64,000 nucleotides of DNA from Bradyrhizobium sp. dw_411 (lineage in GTDB: Bacteria; Pseudomonadota; Alphaproteobacteria; Rhizobiales; Xanthobacteraceae): NCBI RefSeq assembly GCF_018449695.1, contig NZ_JAAVUY010000005.1, positions 1 through 64,000 of the forward strand, given 5' to 3'. Below are positions 15,423 to 24,654 of this stretch, one piece after another (positions within the stretch are counted from its first letter, which is position 1; every line of letters begins with the position of its first letter). The notes beneath the pieces were generated by a model. It ran no database searches. It saw only the letters and a list, made by a program, of their open reading frames with translations, and was not told the DNA's origin. The position numbers were made by a program, and so were the translations under genes.

Positions 15423-16427
15423 TCAGAGCGCGAGCCTTCGGCGCCACCTGCCGGGGCTATGTTTCTCCTGGCGTGCAAATACACGGGAGAAGTGACTCTG
15501 ATCGACGAAGCCGCAGGCCAGCGCGATTTCAGACAGCTCCATGCTGGTTTGCGACAGCAGTCTGCGGGCGTGTTCAATTCGCTGGCGTGTGAGCCATTGG
15601 TGCGGCGCCAGCCCCGTCGTCTCCTTGAAGGCGCGGGCAAAGTGACTGCTGGACAGATCGCATTCCTGCGCCAGCGCACTGATCGTGTGATTGGCTCCGG
15701 GATCAGCCTCAACCGCCTCGGCGACCCGCCGCATCTGCCACGGCGCCAGCCCCCCATAATTGCTGCGGCCTTCCGGCACATCGCCATAGGTATGTACAAC
15801 GTGGGCATGGAACGCCAACGCCATATACTCGACAAACATCGGCTGCGTCTCGCCAGCCATGCTGGCCAACATGGTCAGGGCCATCCCGTACATGATCGGG
15901 TCGTGCGCGCCGGAGGCCGGCGCACGCAGGCCGGCTACCCGTCGCAGGCCCCGTCCGTAGGCCAGCGAGTCCAGCGCAGAGCGCGGCATATAGAACCGCA
16001 TCATGTCGAACGCGCAGTGCATCTCGACCCGCGGATTCTCCGTCAGGTCAAACAGAAATGTATCTCCGGGCGTTGTTGGCGGCCGCGATCCGTGGCCGCG
16101 ATTTGTCGACACTCCCCATTTTTGCACCGGTTTGAGCATCACCTGGAATGCGAACGACCCCTCGGGTGGAACCGGTCCCACCAGACCATGTCCCTCATTG
16201 TCGCATTGCAGTCGGGTGAACGCGATCGGGTTATCCGAAAGAGAAGGAGCGGCCAGAGTGGGCGCGCGGTCCAATCGAAACCGTCCGCTCATGATGGTGT
16301 CGATCGATGCGGCATCCACGGGCAAAAGACCCTCCCGGGGCCTGTTTGCTACCGCGCGCGATGAGCAGAAGTAGCCCGGGCGAACGCCAGGAGGTGACAG
16401 CGTATCGGCGCGCTCCTTGTTACCCAT
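15423..16427 (-). CDS. AraC family transcriptional regulator
   Basis: A 334-residue regulator with an unassigned N-terminal sensing domain and a C-terminal double helix-turn-helix: TISALAQECDLSSSHFARAFKETTGLAPHQWLTRQRIEHARRLL and then LSEIALACGFVDQSHFSRVFARQ, the classic AraC/XylS pattern. The start at 16427 has GAGG nine bases ahead, so the 65 further in-frame upstream residues are left out. It lies between an NmrA-like gene and an OYE gene on the same strand, so these and the hydrolase may form its regulon. Confidence 0.92.
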   Translation of the reverse strand: MGNKERADTLSPPGVRPGYFCSSRAVANRPREGLLPVDAASIDTIMSGRFRLDRAPTLAAPSLSDNPIAFTRLQCDNEGHGLVGPVPPEGSFAFQVMLKPVQKWGVSTNRGHGSRPPTTPGDTFLFDLTENPRVEMHCAFDMMRFYMPRSALDSLAYGRGLRRVAGLRAPASGAHDPIMYGMALTMLASMAGETQPMFVEYMALAFHAHVVHTYGDVPEGRSNYGGLAPWQMRRVAEAVEADPGANHTISALAQECDLSSSHFARAFKETTGLAPHQWLTRQRIEHARRLLSQTSMELSEIALACGFVDQSHFSRVFARQEKHSPGRWRRRLAL

Positions 16428-16602
16428 CAATTGTGCCTCTTGTCCGGCTCGGTTGCGTATCGCGATCGCACTTGGACGGCGAGCTGGGCTTGGCCCCGGC
16501 GTATAGACCGACAGAGAGTGTACAACGGGTTGTCCGCTGGGGATACTCTCTCGCATCCGCATCGAAATGCCGCATGCAGCCTCTCGATCGGACCCGCATC
16601 GC

Positions 16603-17475
16603 TCAGTACGAGAAGGCGTCATGATGCCTTCGAATGAAATCCTCGACCGAGGCCGCCTTGCGTCCGGTCACGTCAACGAAACTACTGAACAGTTTCTCCT
16701 CGCCTCTGTTGGTGCCGGCTGTATAGGCCGCGTAGTTTTCATAAGCGCTTTGCATGTAGGCGGTGTCGGCTCCGGCCGCGAGCGCGGCAGCAAGAAATTC
16801 GTTTGGAGGCCGCGCTTCATAGGCAAAGGGTTGTCCGATAACCCGCGTCAGAATCTCGGCGATCTCAGCATAGGACCTCACGTCGGAGCCGAGCCGGTAG
16901 GTCTTCTCGGCATGCTCTTCGGGTTTCGACAGGCTTTCAACCGCGACGGCGGCAATATCTTCGCCGTCAATCCAGGTAAGGCGGGCATTCGCAACATAGT
17001 GGCGGATCACGCCGTTGACGATCACCCTGACGCCGCCATAGCCGAGCAGGTTCTGCATGAAGATCTCGGGACGCAAATGCGTGAACGAGAAGCCGGACCA
17101 CTCGATGTAGCGCTCGATGAACTGGTGCCAGAGCCAATGCTCGACGGGCGTGTCATCATCCCCGGGAGCGCCGAGATGGACGATATGCTCGACATCCGCT
17201 CGCCTGGCCGCGTTTAGAAAATCCCGGTTTTGCCTGAACATCCGGATCGTGTAGCCCGTCATCAGGAACACGCGATCGACGCCCTCAAGCGCCGGAGCCA
17301 ACGTCTCGGGACGGTCGAAATCGAGCAGCACCGCCGGGAAGCCAAGCGTTTCAGCCTTTTCGGCCGAGCGAACCGCTCCAACCACATCGAGATTGGGATT
17401 TGCGGCGGCCAGCCGAAGGACCGCGGAGCCGATTTGGCCCGTTGCTCCCGTAATCATGGCTCTGGGTTTGGTCAC
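16603..17475 (-). CDS. NmrA-like NAD(P)-binding protein
   Basis: A 290-residue atypical SDR of the NmrA/YtfG group. It has the N-terminal Rossmann motif TGATGQIG (9-16), no YxxxK pair, and a substrate domain with HLRPEIFMQNLLGYG and YAEIAEILTRVIGQPFAYEA. Such proteins act as quinone reductases or redox-sensing scaffolds. The frame opens with GTG at 17475; ATG at 17457 would cut into the beta-strand before the glycine motif, so GTG is preferred although no good ribosome site is seen. Confidence 0.87.
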   Translation of the reverse strand: MTKPRAMITGATGQIGSAVLRLAAANPNLDVVGAVRSAEKAETLGFPAVLLDFDRPETLAPALEGVDRVFLMTGYTIRMFRQNRDFLNAARRADVEHIVHLGAPGDDDTPVEHWLWHQFIERYIEWSGFSFTHLRPEIFMQNLLGYGGVRVIVNGVIRHYVANARLTWIDGEDIAAVAVESLSKPEEHAEKTYRLGSDVRSYAEIAEILTRVIGQPFAYEARPPNEFLAAALAAGADTAYMQSAYENYAAYTAGTNRGEEKLFSSFVDVTGRKAASVEDFIRRHHDAFSY

Positions 17476-17571
17476 GACGGGAGGATGAGCCCAACGGACC
17501 AGCGCGGGATTGTTAAATCTCGCGGAGTTTGGGAGATTCTTATCAGGAGATTTTGTGGTGCGTCCGGCCGG

Positions 17572-17925
17572 TCAGCCGCAATTCCACGCCGCCCCGATCG
17601 GCGTCCGCGTCCAGCACGGACCAAAGCTGCCGCCATTGTAACGACCGCCATTGATGCCGGGCTGGCCGAAATAGTAGCGGTTGCCATCATATCCGTAATA
17701 AGCGGGCACCGGATCGATATACCAGGGGCGCCGGTTCTGGCGCGCCAACCGCCGCGTCCCATCTTTTTGGGCGTAAAGCGGCAGGCTGTTGTTCAGCGGC
17801 TGCTGATAGCCCGGCAGGAAGCCGTAGCCGTGCCAAAGCGGCCGCTTATGGATTGGCGCAGCCGGTGCTACGACCGGCAGCAGCGACAGAACGACGGCAA
17901 TGGATAGACACATAAAGCGCGACAT
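17572..17925 (-). CDS. Small exported Tyr/Gly/Pro-rich protein
   Basis: A 117-residue protein with a signal peptide (MSRFMCLSIAVVLSLLPVVA, cleavage near APA). The mature part is rich in Tyr, Gly, Pro and Trp (WHGYGFLPGYQQP, YYGYDGNRYYFGQPG) and ends GPCWTRTPIGAAWNCG with two Cys that could form a disulfide. I know this C-terminal pattern from short exported proteins of Bradyrhizobium but not their function. ATG 17925 begins the signal peptide; an in-frame codon at 17961 would bury it. Confidence 0.75.
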   Translation of the reverse strand: MSRFMCLSIAVVLSLLPVVAPAAPIHKRPLWHGYGFLPGYQQPLNNSLPLYAQKDGTRRLARQNRRPWYIDPVPAYYGYDGNRYYFGQPGINGGRYNGGSFGPCWTRTPIGAAWNCG

Positions 17926-17987
17926 GGGGCCATCGTAAACTGTCGGCCGCGGGAAGGCCATTCAAATCCGAGTGCGCGATGATCCGG

Positions 17988-18935
17988 TCAGGCCCTGGCC
18001 GCTTTGGCACGTTTCACATCATCCTGCAAACCAAAGGCATTCGCGGCGTTGGTCGAAACCATGGCATGAATATCGTCATCGCCATAACCGAGATCGATGC
18101 AGAGCTTCACACCGCGCCTGAACCCCTCGAGCGGACTGAATATTCCGACCTGGCCTAGATCGGAACATAGGATCGTCTGGGAAAGGCCCGCCGCGTCGAT
18201 GTATTTCTTGAGGCTCTCGCCGTCGGAGACCTTGAACTTCGATCCTTCGAGAAACATGCAGAGGGAGTGCTCCACGAAGGCGCCCATTGCGGCGATGCCG
18301 CGAACGTCGTTGAAGCTGGCGCCGACGATTTCCTCTGGATGGGTCAGCACCATTCGCTTCACGCCACGTTTTTGAGCTTCCTCGAACACGCGCCAGGTCT
18401 CGCTGATATGGATGTGACCGCTGGCCAGCGCCAAATCATTCCTGGCAATAACGTCGAGCACCTCCTTGACGTCGTCCCTCACCTGCTTGTTCGCATCCAG
18501 GACAGGAACGGCCGACGCCGGGCGAATCTTCTGTGTTGAAGCCGGATGAACCCAGCCCGACGTCTTTTCCCATTTTAGATGGTTCTCGGCGGCGAGCGTC
18601 GGCATGAACACGATCTTGCCGCCCATCGCGGCGGTGTGTTCGACCGCATAGGGATTGAAGCCGCCGATGACATTGTTGAGAACGATGCTCGAATAGACCT
18701 TTGTTTGCAGTTCGGGGTAATGACGCGCAATGAGGGCAGCCGTCATGACCCCGCTGTAGTCATGATCCTTGGTGATGACGGCCGCGAAGCCGGCTTTCGA
18801 CGCCTGCTGCGCCAGTTCAAGATGATCGATTCCACGCGGCGCGATCGAGGGGCCGGAGTGAACATGAGGATCAATTGCGCCCACGAGAATGGCGTCGATC
18901 CGGGCTTCGATGTCGCTGGCATTCAAGGTGGTCAT
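17988..18935 (-). CDS. DUF6282 family metal-dependent hydrolase-like protein
   Basis: A 315-residue protein of the DUF6282 family, related to PHP/amidohydrolase-type metal enzymes. Putative metal-binding motifs are DPHVHSGPS near residue 23, KDHDYSG near 58, SGHIHISE in the middle, TH(PEE) and SDLGQVG near the end. The substrate is unknown. ATG 18935 gives better spacing to AAAGAG than ATG 18941. It is the last gene of a four-gene set with a reductase, a cupin and an MFS permease, so it may act on a compound imported by that permease. Confidence 0.8.
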   Translation of the reverse strand: MTTLNASDIEARIDAILVGAIDPHVHSGPSIAPRGIDHLELAQQASKAGFAAVITKDHDYSGVMTAALIARHYPELQTKVYSSIVLNNVIGGFNPYAVEHTAAMGGKIVFMPTLAAENHLKWEKTSGWVHPASTQKIRPASAVPVLDANKQVRDDVKEVLDVIARNDLALASGHIHISETWRVFEEAQKRGVKRMVLTHPEEIVGASFNDVRGIAAMGAFVEHSLCMFLEGSKFKVSDGESLKKYIDAAGLSQTILCSDLGQVGIFSPLEGFRRGVKLCIDLGYGDDDIHAMVSTNAANAFGLQDDVKRAKAARA

Positions 18936-18961
18936 GGTCATCTCTTTCGCGCGAGGAAAAC

Positions 18962-19678
18962 TTAGGACCGCGCCCAGGCTGCGGGCCCGGTACTGGCGAT
19001 CAGGGCTTCAGAATCGATAGACACCGAAGTGACGGGCTTGCCGGCGGCTTCCACGACGCGTGCGCACCAGGCATCGAGATAGGCTTTGCGTTCCGCGTCA
19101 GCGACCCTCGGCGCGGCGTACGAGACGAATGGCTCCTCGACGTCGTAACCCATATATTCGAGCGCGAGCCGGCGGACCGGCCATAGCACCTGATCGATGT
19201 TTCCATAGACATCCTCGGGCCTGAATCGCTCCGGTGTGCCGCCTGTCGTCACCGACATCATCGCGCGCCGTCCCTTGAAGAGCCCCGACGTGAATCGCCG
19301 CCCGTCTACATAGGCGATACCGTAGGCCAGCACGCGCTCCAGCCATCCCTTGAGGATCGCCGGGGGCGCGCCCCACCAGAGCGGAAACTGCAGGACAAGA
19401 AGATCGGCCGATAGAAGGCGTGCCTGCTCGCGCTGGAGGTCCGGCGCAAAGGAGTGGCTGGTCGCAGCATGCGCCTGTTCGCTCTGGTAATGAAAGCGGC
19501 TGGAATCAGCGACCTGCAAAAAATCATGCCGACCGGCCACCGGATCAAAATGGTCGGCATAGAGATCCGAGACTGTTACCTCGTGCCCGGCGTCGCGCAA
19601 CGCTGTCGCTGCGGCCTTGGTCAGCGCCGCGTTGAACGACTGCGGTTCCGGATGGGCGTGGACAATCAGCACCCTCAC
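18962..19678 (-). CDS. NAD(P)H-dependent flavodoxin-like oxidoreductase (MdaB/NQO type)
   Basis: A 238-residue flavodoxin-like quinone or FMN reductase. The phosphate-binding start VLIVHAHPEPQSFNAAL and the motif FPLWWGAPPAILKGWLERVLAYGIAY are typical of MdaB/KefF/NQO1 relatives, as is SVTTGG for the flavin ring. It could reduce quinones, or supply reduced flavin to an oxygenase. GTG 19678 overlaps the stop of the upstream cupin gene as GTGA, so they are coupled. Confidence 0.88.
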   Translation of the reverse strand: MRVLIVHAHPEPQSFNAALTKAAATALRDAGHEVTVSDLYADHFDPVAGRHDFLQVADSSRFHYQSEQAHAATSHSFAPDLQREQARLLSADLLVLQFPLWWGAPPAILKGWLERVLAYGIAYVDGRRFTSGLFKGRRAMMSVTTGGTPERFRPEDVYGNIDQVLWPVRRLALEYMGYDVEEPFVSYAAPRVADAERKAYLDAWCARVVEAAGKPVTSVSIDSEALIASTGPAAWARS

Positions 19679-20541
19679 GCGGCGGCACCCTGCGGCATCG
19701 GATAGTCGGCTTCATTGAGCACGAACCCTGGTTTGCTGGAGAAATCGCGGCGTGGCGGCCCGAAGATATCGACAAGCCAGGTCACGCCCTCGCCGAGATC
19801 CTGCGTGGTATGAATCAGGCCCGCAGGAATAACCAGGATCGAGGGGCTCGCATCATACGTGGCGTGTTCATCTTCCATCCACGCCGACATGTCGGGACCC
19901 CAGGGGTAACGAAGGTGGTGACGGAACGCGCCCTTCAATCCAAGCGACATCTGCTCGAAATCATCATGCGAATGCGGGCTCAGCCGCGAGGGCTCGCGAC
20001 GCCTGGTCCAGGGCTCGAAGATGTTGATCATCAGATTGGTCGAACGAAACAGCCGCATCTTGAGCGGACCCGGATCCGGACTGACGACATCGGCGAGCCT
20101 GTAGGTACGGAGCTTGAATCCGCCCACGGGATCGGGCCATGGAACGATCGGAGCAACTTCCGGCGCGCCATCGGCATAGGTCGCAGCGTTCCCTGCGTCA
20201 GCGACGAGATCGCTTGCCTGCTTTGTGAAGATGCGGACCACAAGGCCGGGCTGACGCATGGTAATGCGGCTCGGTCCGGGTGGAACGATCGAGAGCGTCT
20301 CGGCGCCCGCCGCGCCGCGATCCCCGCCCGCTTCGATCGTCGCCGAACCGGTCACGACAAATGTCATGTACTCGTCGGCCTGATCCGACCGCGACAGGAC
20401 CGCGCCTTCCGCAGCCTCGCTCACCACCGTGACGAAATTCGCGGCACGGGTGATCCAGTGCCTGGTGCCATCGGCGTCGGTTTTTTGCGGGGCTTCCGCG
20501 AAATGGCGTGCATGCGTGGCCTTGCGTCGTGCGATCGTCAT
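19675..20541 (-). CDS. Cupin-domain protein, possible dioxygenase
   Basis: A 288-residue protein with two cupin-like halves. The second holds SPHSHDDFEQMSLGLKGAFRHHL and VIPAGLIHTTQDLG, with His and Glu residues suited to bind a metal. The first half (EYMTFVVTGSATIEAGGD) lacks the full His set. Such bicupins include aromatic-ring dioxygenases and isomerases. AAGGA lies eight bases before ATG 20541. It is between an MFS gene and a flavin reductase gene, in a likely catabolic operon. Confidence 0.78.
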   Translation of the reverse strand: MTIARRKATHARHFAEAPQKTDADGTRHWITRAANFVTVVSEAAEGAVLSRSDQADEYMTFVVTGSATIEAGGDRGAAGAETLSIVPPGPSRITMRQPGLVVRIFTKQASDLVADAGNAATYADGAPEVAPIVPWPDPVGGFKLRTYRLADVVSPDPGPLKMRLFRSTNLMINIFEPWTRRREPSRLSPHSHDDFEQMSLGLKGAFRHHLRYPWGPDMSAWMEDEHATYDASPSILVIPAGLIHTTQDLGEGVTWLVDIFGPPRRDFSSKPGFVLNEADYPMPQGAAA

Positions 20542-20611
20542 GATCTGTTCCTTAACTGAACGTCGTTTCCTTGAAAGTTTTGGGAATTCGGAAAGATTTT
20601 CGCTTGCCGGC

Positions 20612-21976
20612 TCAGGGCATACCAACCGCATGACGTTCCGGCATCACCGGGACCTGTTCGGCCTCGTCGATTGACGCGTTACGCGGCAACAGATGGACGA
20701 GCAATGCACCGACAATCATCGCGGCCGACATTACATAGAAACCGAAGTCCAGACGCCCCGTCGCCTCTTTTGCCAACCCCAACACGTAAGGCGCGACATA
20801 TCCGCCCAAATTGCCGATGGTCGCCATCAGGGCAATGCCACCCGCCGCAGCCGCACCGGTTAGAAGCGTGCTGGGGAGAACCCAGAGAACGGTGATCGAC
20901 GCCAGGGCTCCGGCCAGCGCCAGCGACAGGCTGGCGAGCGCCAATGCGGGGACGCCGGTCAGCGTGGCACCGCCAATGAGGCCCAACGCACCGATTGTGG
21001 CGCAGATAACAATATGCCAGCGGCGTTCGCGCGTGCGGTCGGAGCTTCGGCCCACCACGACCATCGCAACGCAGGCGACGGCAAACGGAATGCAGGTGAC
21101 AAGACCATTCAGAAACACGTCCTGCACGCCCAGATCCTTGACGATCTGAGGCAACCAAAAAGAGATTCCGTAGATACCACCGAGCAGCGTGAAGTTGCTA
21201 ACAGCCAGAATCCACACCTTCGGGCTCGCCAGCGCGTCGACGAGCCGGTGCCCATGACCCATCGCACGATGAGCGGCTTCTTCGGCCTGCAGCGCCGGCA
21301 CGATCACATTGCGCTCCTTTGCCGTCAGCCATGCCGCGTCCTTCGGACCGTTGCTGAGATAGAAGTAAGTAACAATGCCGGCGATGATCGCAGGCGCGCC
21401 TTCAAGCAGGAACAGCCATTGCCATCCCGAGAAGCCCGATACGCCCGACATGGATTTCATGATGAAACCGCTCAATGGGCCTCCGATGAAGCCGGCAATC
21501 GGTATGCCGATGAAAAACAGCGCGCAGACCTGAGACCGCAGTTTCGATGGAAACCAGTATGTGAGGTACAAAACGATACCGGGGTAAAATCCGGCTTCTG
21601 CAATGCCGAGCAGAAAACGCAACGTCAGAAATTGCGCCGGCGTTGTCACGAACATGAAGGAAACGGAAATGATCCCCCACACGACAAGAATTCGCGCGAT
21701 CCAGAAACGCGCGCCAAACCGCTGCAGCAGCAGATTACTCGGTATCTCACAGGCGGCGTATCCGATGAAGAATATCCCGGCGCCCAACCCGAAGACGGCA
21801 TCCGACAATCCGATGTCGGCGCTCATCTGAAGCTTGGCGAAGCCGACGTTCACCCGATCGAGAAAGGAGATGATGTAGAGAATGAGCAGAAACGGAATGA
21901 GCCGCCATGCGACCCGATTATAGGTTGCTGCTTCGTCATTCGAATTGAACGACGCATGCGAGAAAAAATTGGCCAT
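20612..21976 (-). CDS. MFS transporter, anion:cation symporter family
   Basis: A 454-residue MFS permease with twelve expected helices. The first helix ends FLDRVNVGFAKLQM, the signature of the anion:cation symporter (phthalate/tartrate permease) family, and PGIVLYLTYWFP in helix 4-5 agrees. Members import aromatic or sugar acids. ATG 21976 is preceded by GGGAG. It is the first gene of the set 21976-17988 and divergent from an IclR-type gene, the usual layout for substrate-induced uptake and breakdown. Confidence 0.92.
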   Translation of the reverse strand: MANFFSHASFNSNDEAATYNRVAWRLIPFLLILYIISFLDRVNVGFAKLQMSADIGLSDAVFGLGAGIFFIGYAACEIPSNLLLQRFGARFWIARILVVWGIISVSFMFVTTPAQFLTLRFLLGIAEAGFYPGIVLYLTYWFPSKLRSQVCALFFIGIPIAGFIGGPLSGFIMKSMSGVSGFSGWQWLFLLEGAPAIIAGIVTYFYLSNGPKDAAWLTAKERNVIVPALQAEEAAHRAMGHGHRLVDALASPKVWILAVSNFTLLGGIYGISFWLPQIVKDLGVQDVFLNGLVTCIPFAVACVAMVVVGRSSDRTRERRWHIVICATIGALGLIGGATLTGVPALALASLSLALAGALASITVLWVLPSTLLTGAAAAGGIALMATIGNLGGYVAPYVLGLAKEATGRLDFGFYVMSAAMIVGALLVHLLPRNASIDEAEQVPVMPERHAVGMP

Positions 21977-22148
21977 CCCTGCTCTCCCTGACTGCAAAGG
22001 CGAAATTTCGCGATGACGGCCGTTGGCGTGGGCCTGTTGTTATTGCGGCTGTTCGCAGCCAATCGGGAGAATAAAGCACCGGATTGATTGTTCTCGACAG
22101 CGATACGCCGTTCCATATATTGAGAGAAACATACCGTCAACGGCCAAT

Positions 22149-22169
22149 AAAGGTGTATTAATACCTTTT
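22149..22169. promoter_or_regulatory. AT-rich palindrome, likely IclR operator
   Basis: AAAGGTGTATTAATACCTTT is a near-perfect palindrome in the divergent region between the MFS operon and the IclR gene, 55 bases before the IclR ATG. Its position and symmetry fit an operator shared by both promoters. Confidence 0.55.
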
Positions 22170-22224
22170 AAGAGATTTTATATCTGATATGCTGTATTGC
22201 AGTAGCGAACGCTGGAGATAACAC

Positions 22225-23040
22225 ATGCAAGAAGATCGATCGGACGGCGGCGTACGCTCGGTCCAGCTCGCGCTCGACGTGTTGGAGACACTGGCCTTCG
22301 CCAATGAGGAGCTCGGCGTCACCCAGCTTGCCCAACGCCTCAAGCTGACCAAAGGCTCGGTGCATCGTCACCTGCTCACCTTGGTCGAGCGCGGTTACCT
22401 CGTGCAAAACCCGACCACGACGCGATACGCCCTTGGCCCCCGAAGCCGCTTGCTGGCGCACCATGCGCCGGACACCGATCTCATTCAGCTTGCAGCAGGC
22501 CCGATGCGCGAGCTTCGCGATCAACTCGGCCATTCCGTCGTGCTCTCCGAATCAACGCCGCGCGGCGCGCTGGTTCTCAGCATGGTGCCCGGTTCCGCCG
22601 CTATCGAGATTGGCGTTCGATCAGGCAGCGAGCTGCCGTTCCATTCCTCCGCACAAGGCAAAATTCTGCTGGCGTTCGCGCCACGCCCGCAACAACTGCG
22701 CATTCTTGCCAGGCCGCTGCAATCCTTCACACCGCATACCGTGGTCGATCCAAAGCCGCTCGAGGACGAGCTGCTGCGCGTTGCCCAACTCGGCTTCGCA
22801 ACCGCGCCCGAACAGGCGATGCTCGGTATCAATGCGGTAGCGGCACCGATCTTTGATGACCAGGACTCCTGTGCCGGCGCGCTCGCTTTGGTGGGCTCGA
22901 TCCAGTTCCTGCCTGTAGAGCCGGATGCGAACAGTATTTCCGCTTTGAAGGCCGCAGCCGGACAAATCTCGCGATTGCTTGGTCACGGCCGTGTCGGCGG
23001 TCCCGACACGGCTCGATCTGCGCGGCAAAGAACGGCTTGA
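22225..23040 (+). CDS. IclR family transcriptional regulator
   Basis: A 271-residue IclR regulator with a winged helix VRSVQLALDVLETLAFANEE...LTKGSVHRHLLTLVERGYL (10-60) and an effector domain with SSAQGKILLAFAP and AVAAPIFDD. The C-terminal ~20 residues (GGPDTARSARQRTA) are extra and polar. GGAGA precedes the ATG. It is divergent from the MFS/cupin/reductase/DUF6282 operon, with a palindrome between, so it most likely senses that operon's substrate. Confidence 0.93.
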   Translation: MQEDRSDGGVRSVQLALDVLETLAFANEELGVTQLAQRLKLTKGSVHRHLLTLVERGYLVQNPTTTRYALGPRSRLLAHHAPDTDLIQLAAGPMRELRDQLGHSVVLSESTPRGALVLSMVPGSAAIEIGVRSGSELPFHSSAQGKILLAFAPRPQQLRILARPLQSFTPHTVVDPKPLEDELLRVAQLGFATAPEQAMLGINAVAAPIFDDQDSCAGALALVGSIQFLPVEPDANSISALKAAAGQISRLLGHGRVGGPDTARSARQRTA

Positions 23041-23080
23041 TCGGAAGGCTTCGTGCCCTCTAAATATCCAATGAAATGAT

Positions 23081-24424
23081 TCATTCGGTTGAATCGAAGT
23101 CGTGCTCGGTCGCATTCAGCATCGCGGCAATCGTGCGCAGACCGGTGTCGAGTTGATCCATGGCGGGAGCCGCCAGCGCCAGCCTGACGGCGTTTGGCGC
23201 GTGGCCGGGCGAAACGGCGAAAGTTGTCGAGGGCGTCAACGCAATATCGCGTCTGGCCGCGGCCGCGACGAAGGTCTGCGAGCGCCAATGCGCCGGCAGC
23301 GTCAGCCACAGATGGTAGCATTTTTCGTTGGCCTGGATTTCGAAGCCTGAAAGACGCTCAGCCGCCAGCTTCTGACGGGCGCGCGCGTCGAGGCGTTTCA
23401 ATCTGGCAAGCTCGGCAACGGTACCATCCTCAATGACACGCTGCGCGGCCGCAAACGCAAATCCGGATGCGGTCCACCCTCCGGAGCGCACCGAGGCCAT
23501 CACGCTTTCGCGGAGCCGCGGCGGCGGCACGATGAAGCCCAGCGACAGACCCGGCGCGGCCTTCTTGGAGAGACTGTCGATCACGATGCAGGAGTCCGGT
23601 GCGAGCGCGGCAAGCGGCGGCTCATTGTCGAGAAAGCCGTAGACATTGTCCTCGATGACCGGAAGCTTGAGCTTCTCGGCGACGCGCAGGATATCGGCCC
23701 GGCGCGCCGCGTTCATCGTCATTCCCAATGGATTCTGAATCACCGGCTGAATGTAGATGGCCGAAAGATGGGCCTCGCGGTGCGCCTTTTGCACCGAGTC
23801 AGGCCGCACCCCGTTTTCGTCCATCGCCAACGGCACCAGCGAAATACCGAGCCGCGCGGCGATGCCCTTGATAAAGGGGTAGGTCAAGGACTCCACGCCG
23901 CAGCGGCCGCCGGTGGCCACGACCGCGGCAAGCGCCGCCGCAATGCTCTGCCGGCCATTGCCGGTGAATACGAGTTGTTCGGGCGCTGGCGACCACGCCC
24001 CCTGCGACAGGTAGGCGGCCGACGCGCGTCGAACCGCCGGCGTTCCGATACTGGTCGCCTGTCGCAATGCCACATCCAGCGCCGCGGGTTTATCGAGGCC
24101 GTCGAGACTCCTGGCGATGAGCGCCGTCTGGTCGGGCAGGATCGGGTAGTTGAACTCGAAGTCGATCCGGATGCCGCGCGGCTCACCCGGCGCAGCGACC
24201 CCGCGCTTGGCGTCGCCCGAGATAAAAGTGCCCCTGCCTACTTCTCCGACGACAAGGCCGCGTCGCAATAGCTCGGCATAGACGCGGCTCGCCGTAGAGG
24301 CGGCAATCTTGCGCTCATACGCGAAGTCGCGCTGGGGAGGCAGGCGATCGCCCGGCTTGAGCGTACCGTCAGCGATGTCCCCGGCGATGGCGTCGGCCAG
24401 CTTCAGATATTCCGACTTTGACAT
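23081..24424 (-). CDS. MocR/PdxR-type GntR regulator with aminotransferase domain
   Basis: A 447-residue fusion of a GntR winged helix (residues 1-72, KPGDRLPPQRDFAYERKIAASTASRVYAELLRRGLV) with a fold-type I aminotransferase domain that serves as a PLP-binding sensor. The PLP lysine is Lys287 in DSLSKKAAPG, with QNPLG at 230-234 and EDNVYGF at 258-264. ATG 24424 starts the helix domain; the frame runs 68 codons further upstream through the operator region. Three direct repeats upstream fit MocR binding. The divergent gene is a DUF1127 protein. Confidence 0.92.
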   Translation of the reverse strand: MSKSEYLKLADAIAGDIADGTLKPGDRLPPQRDFAYERKIAASTASRVYAELLRRGLVVGEVGRGTFISGDAKRGVAAPGEPRGIRIDFEFNYPILPDQTALIARSLDGLDKPAALDVALRQATSIGTPAVRRASAAYLSQGAWSPAPEQLVFTGNGRQSIAAALAAVVATGGRCGVESLTYPFIKGIAARLGISLVPLAMDENGVRPDSVQKAHREAHLSAIYIQPVIQNPLGMTMNAARRADILRVAEKLKLPVIEDNVYGFLDNEPPLAALAPDSCIVIDSLSKKAAPGLSLGFIVPPPRLRESVMASVRSGGWTASGFAFAAAQRVIEDGTVAELARLKRLDARARQKLAAERLSGFEIQANEKCYHLWLTLPAHWRSQTFVAAAARRDIALTPSTTFAVSPGHAPNAVRLALAAPAMDQLDTGLRTIAAMLNATEHDFDSTE

Positions 24425-24467
24425 TATCCCGACCTGGATTCCGGCATGGATTCCGACTTGGACCTTT

Positions 24468-24545
24468 ATTGCACCGAGATCAATGTTTTGATTGCACCGA
24501 CATTTGTATCGGAACATTATATCCGCATCAACCTGATTGTACCGG
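24468..24545. promoter_or_regulatory. Three phased direct repeats (MocR operator)
   Basis: ATTGCACCGA at 24468-24477 and 24491-24500, and ATTGTACCGG at 24536-24545, are spaced 23 and 45 bases, close to whole turns of the helix. MocR/PdxR regulators typically bind direct repeats of this kind. They lie 44 bases and more upstream of the MocR start and about 110 or more before the DUF1127 start. Confidence 0.55.
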
Positions 24546-24654
24546 GGAATGCGAAGCTTTCCTCCATCGGCGCCAGCCCGCTCAAGGAGCGATTGCGCCG
24601 ACAGCGTCGCATTGCCCGGAGCAACCAATCGGGAGCAACCGATGGAGACCGGAA

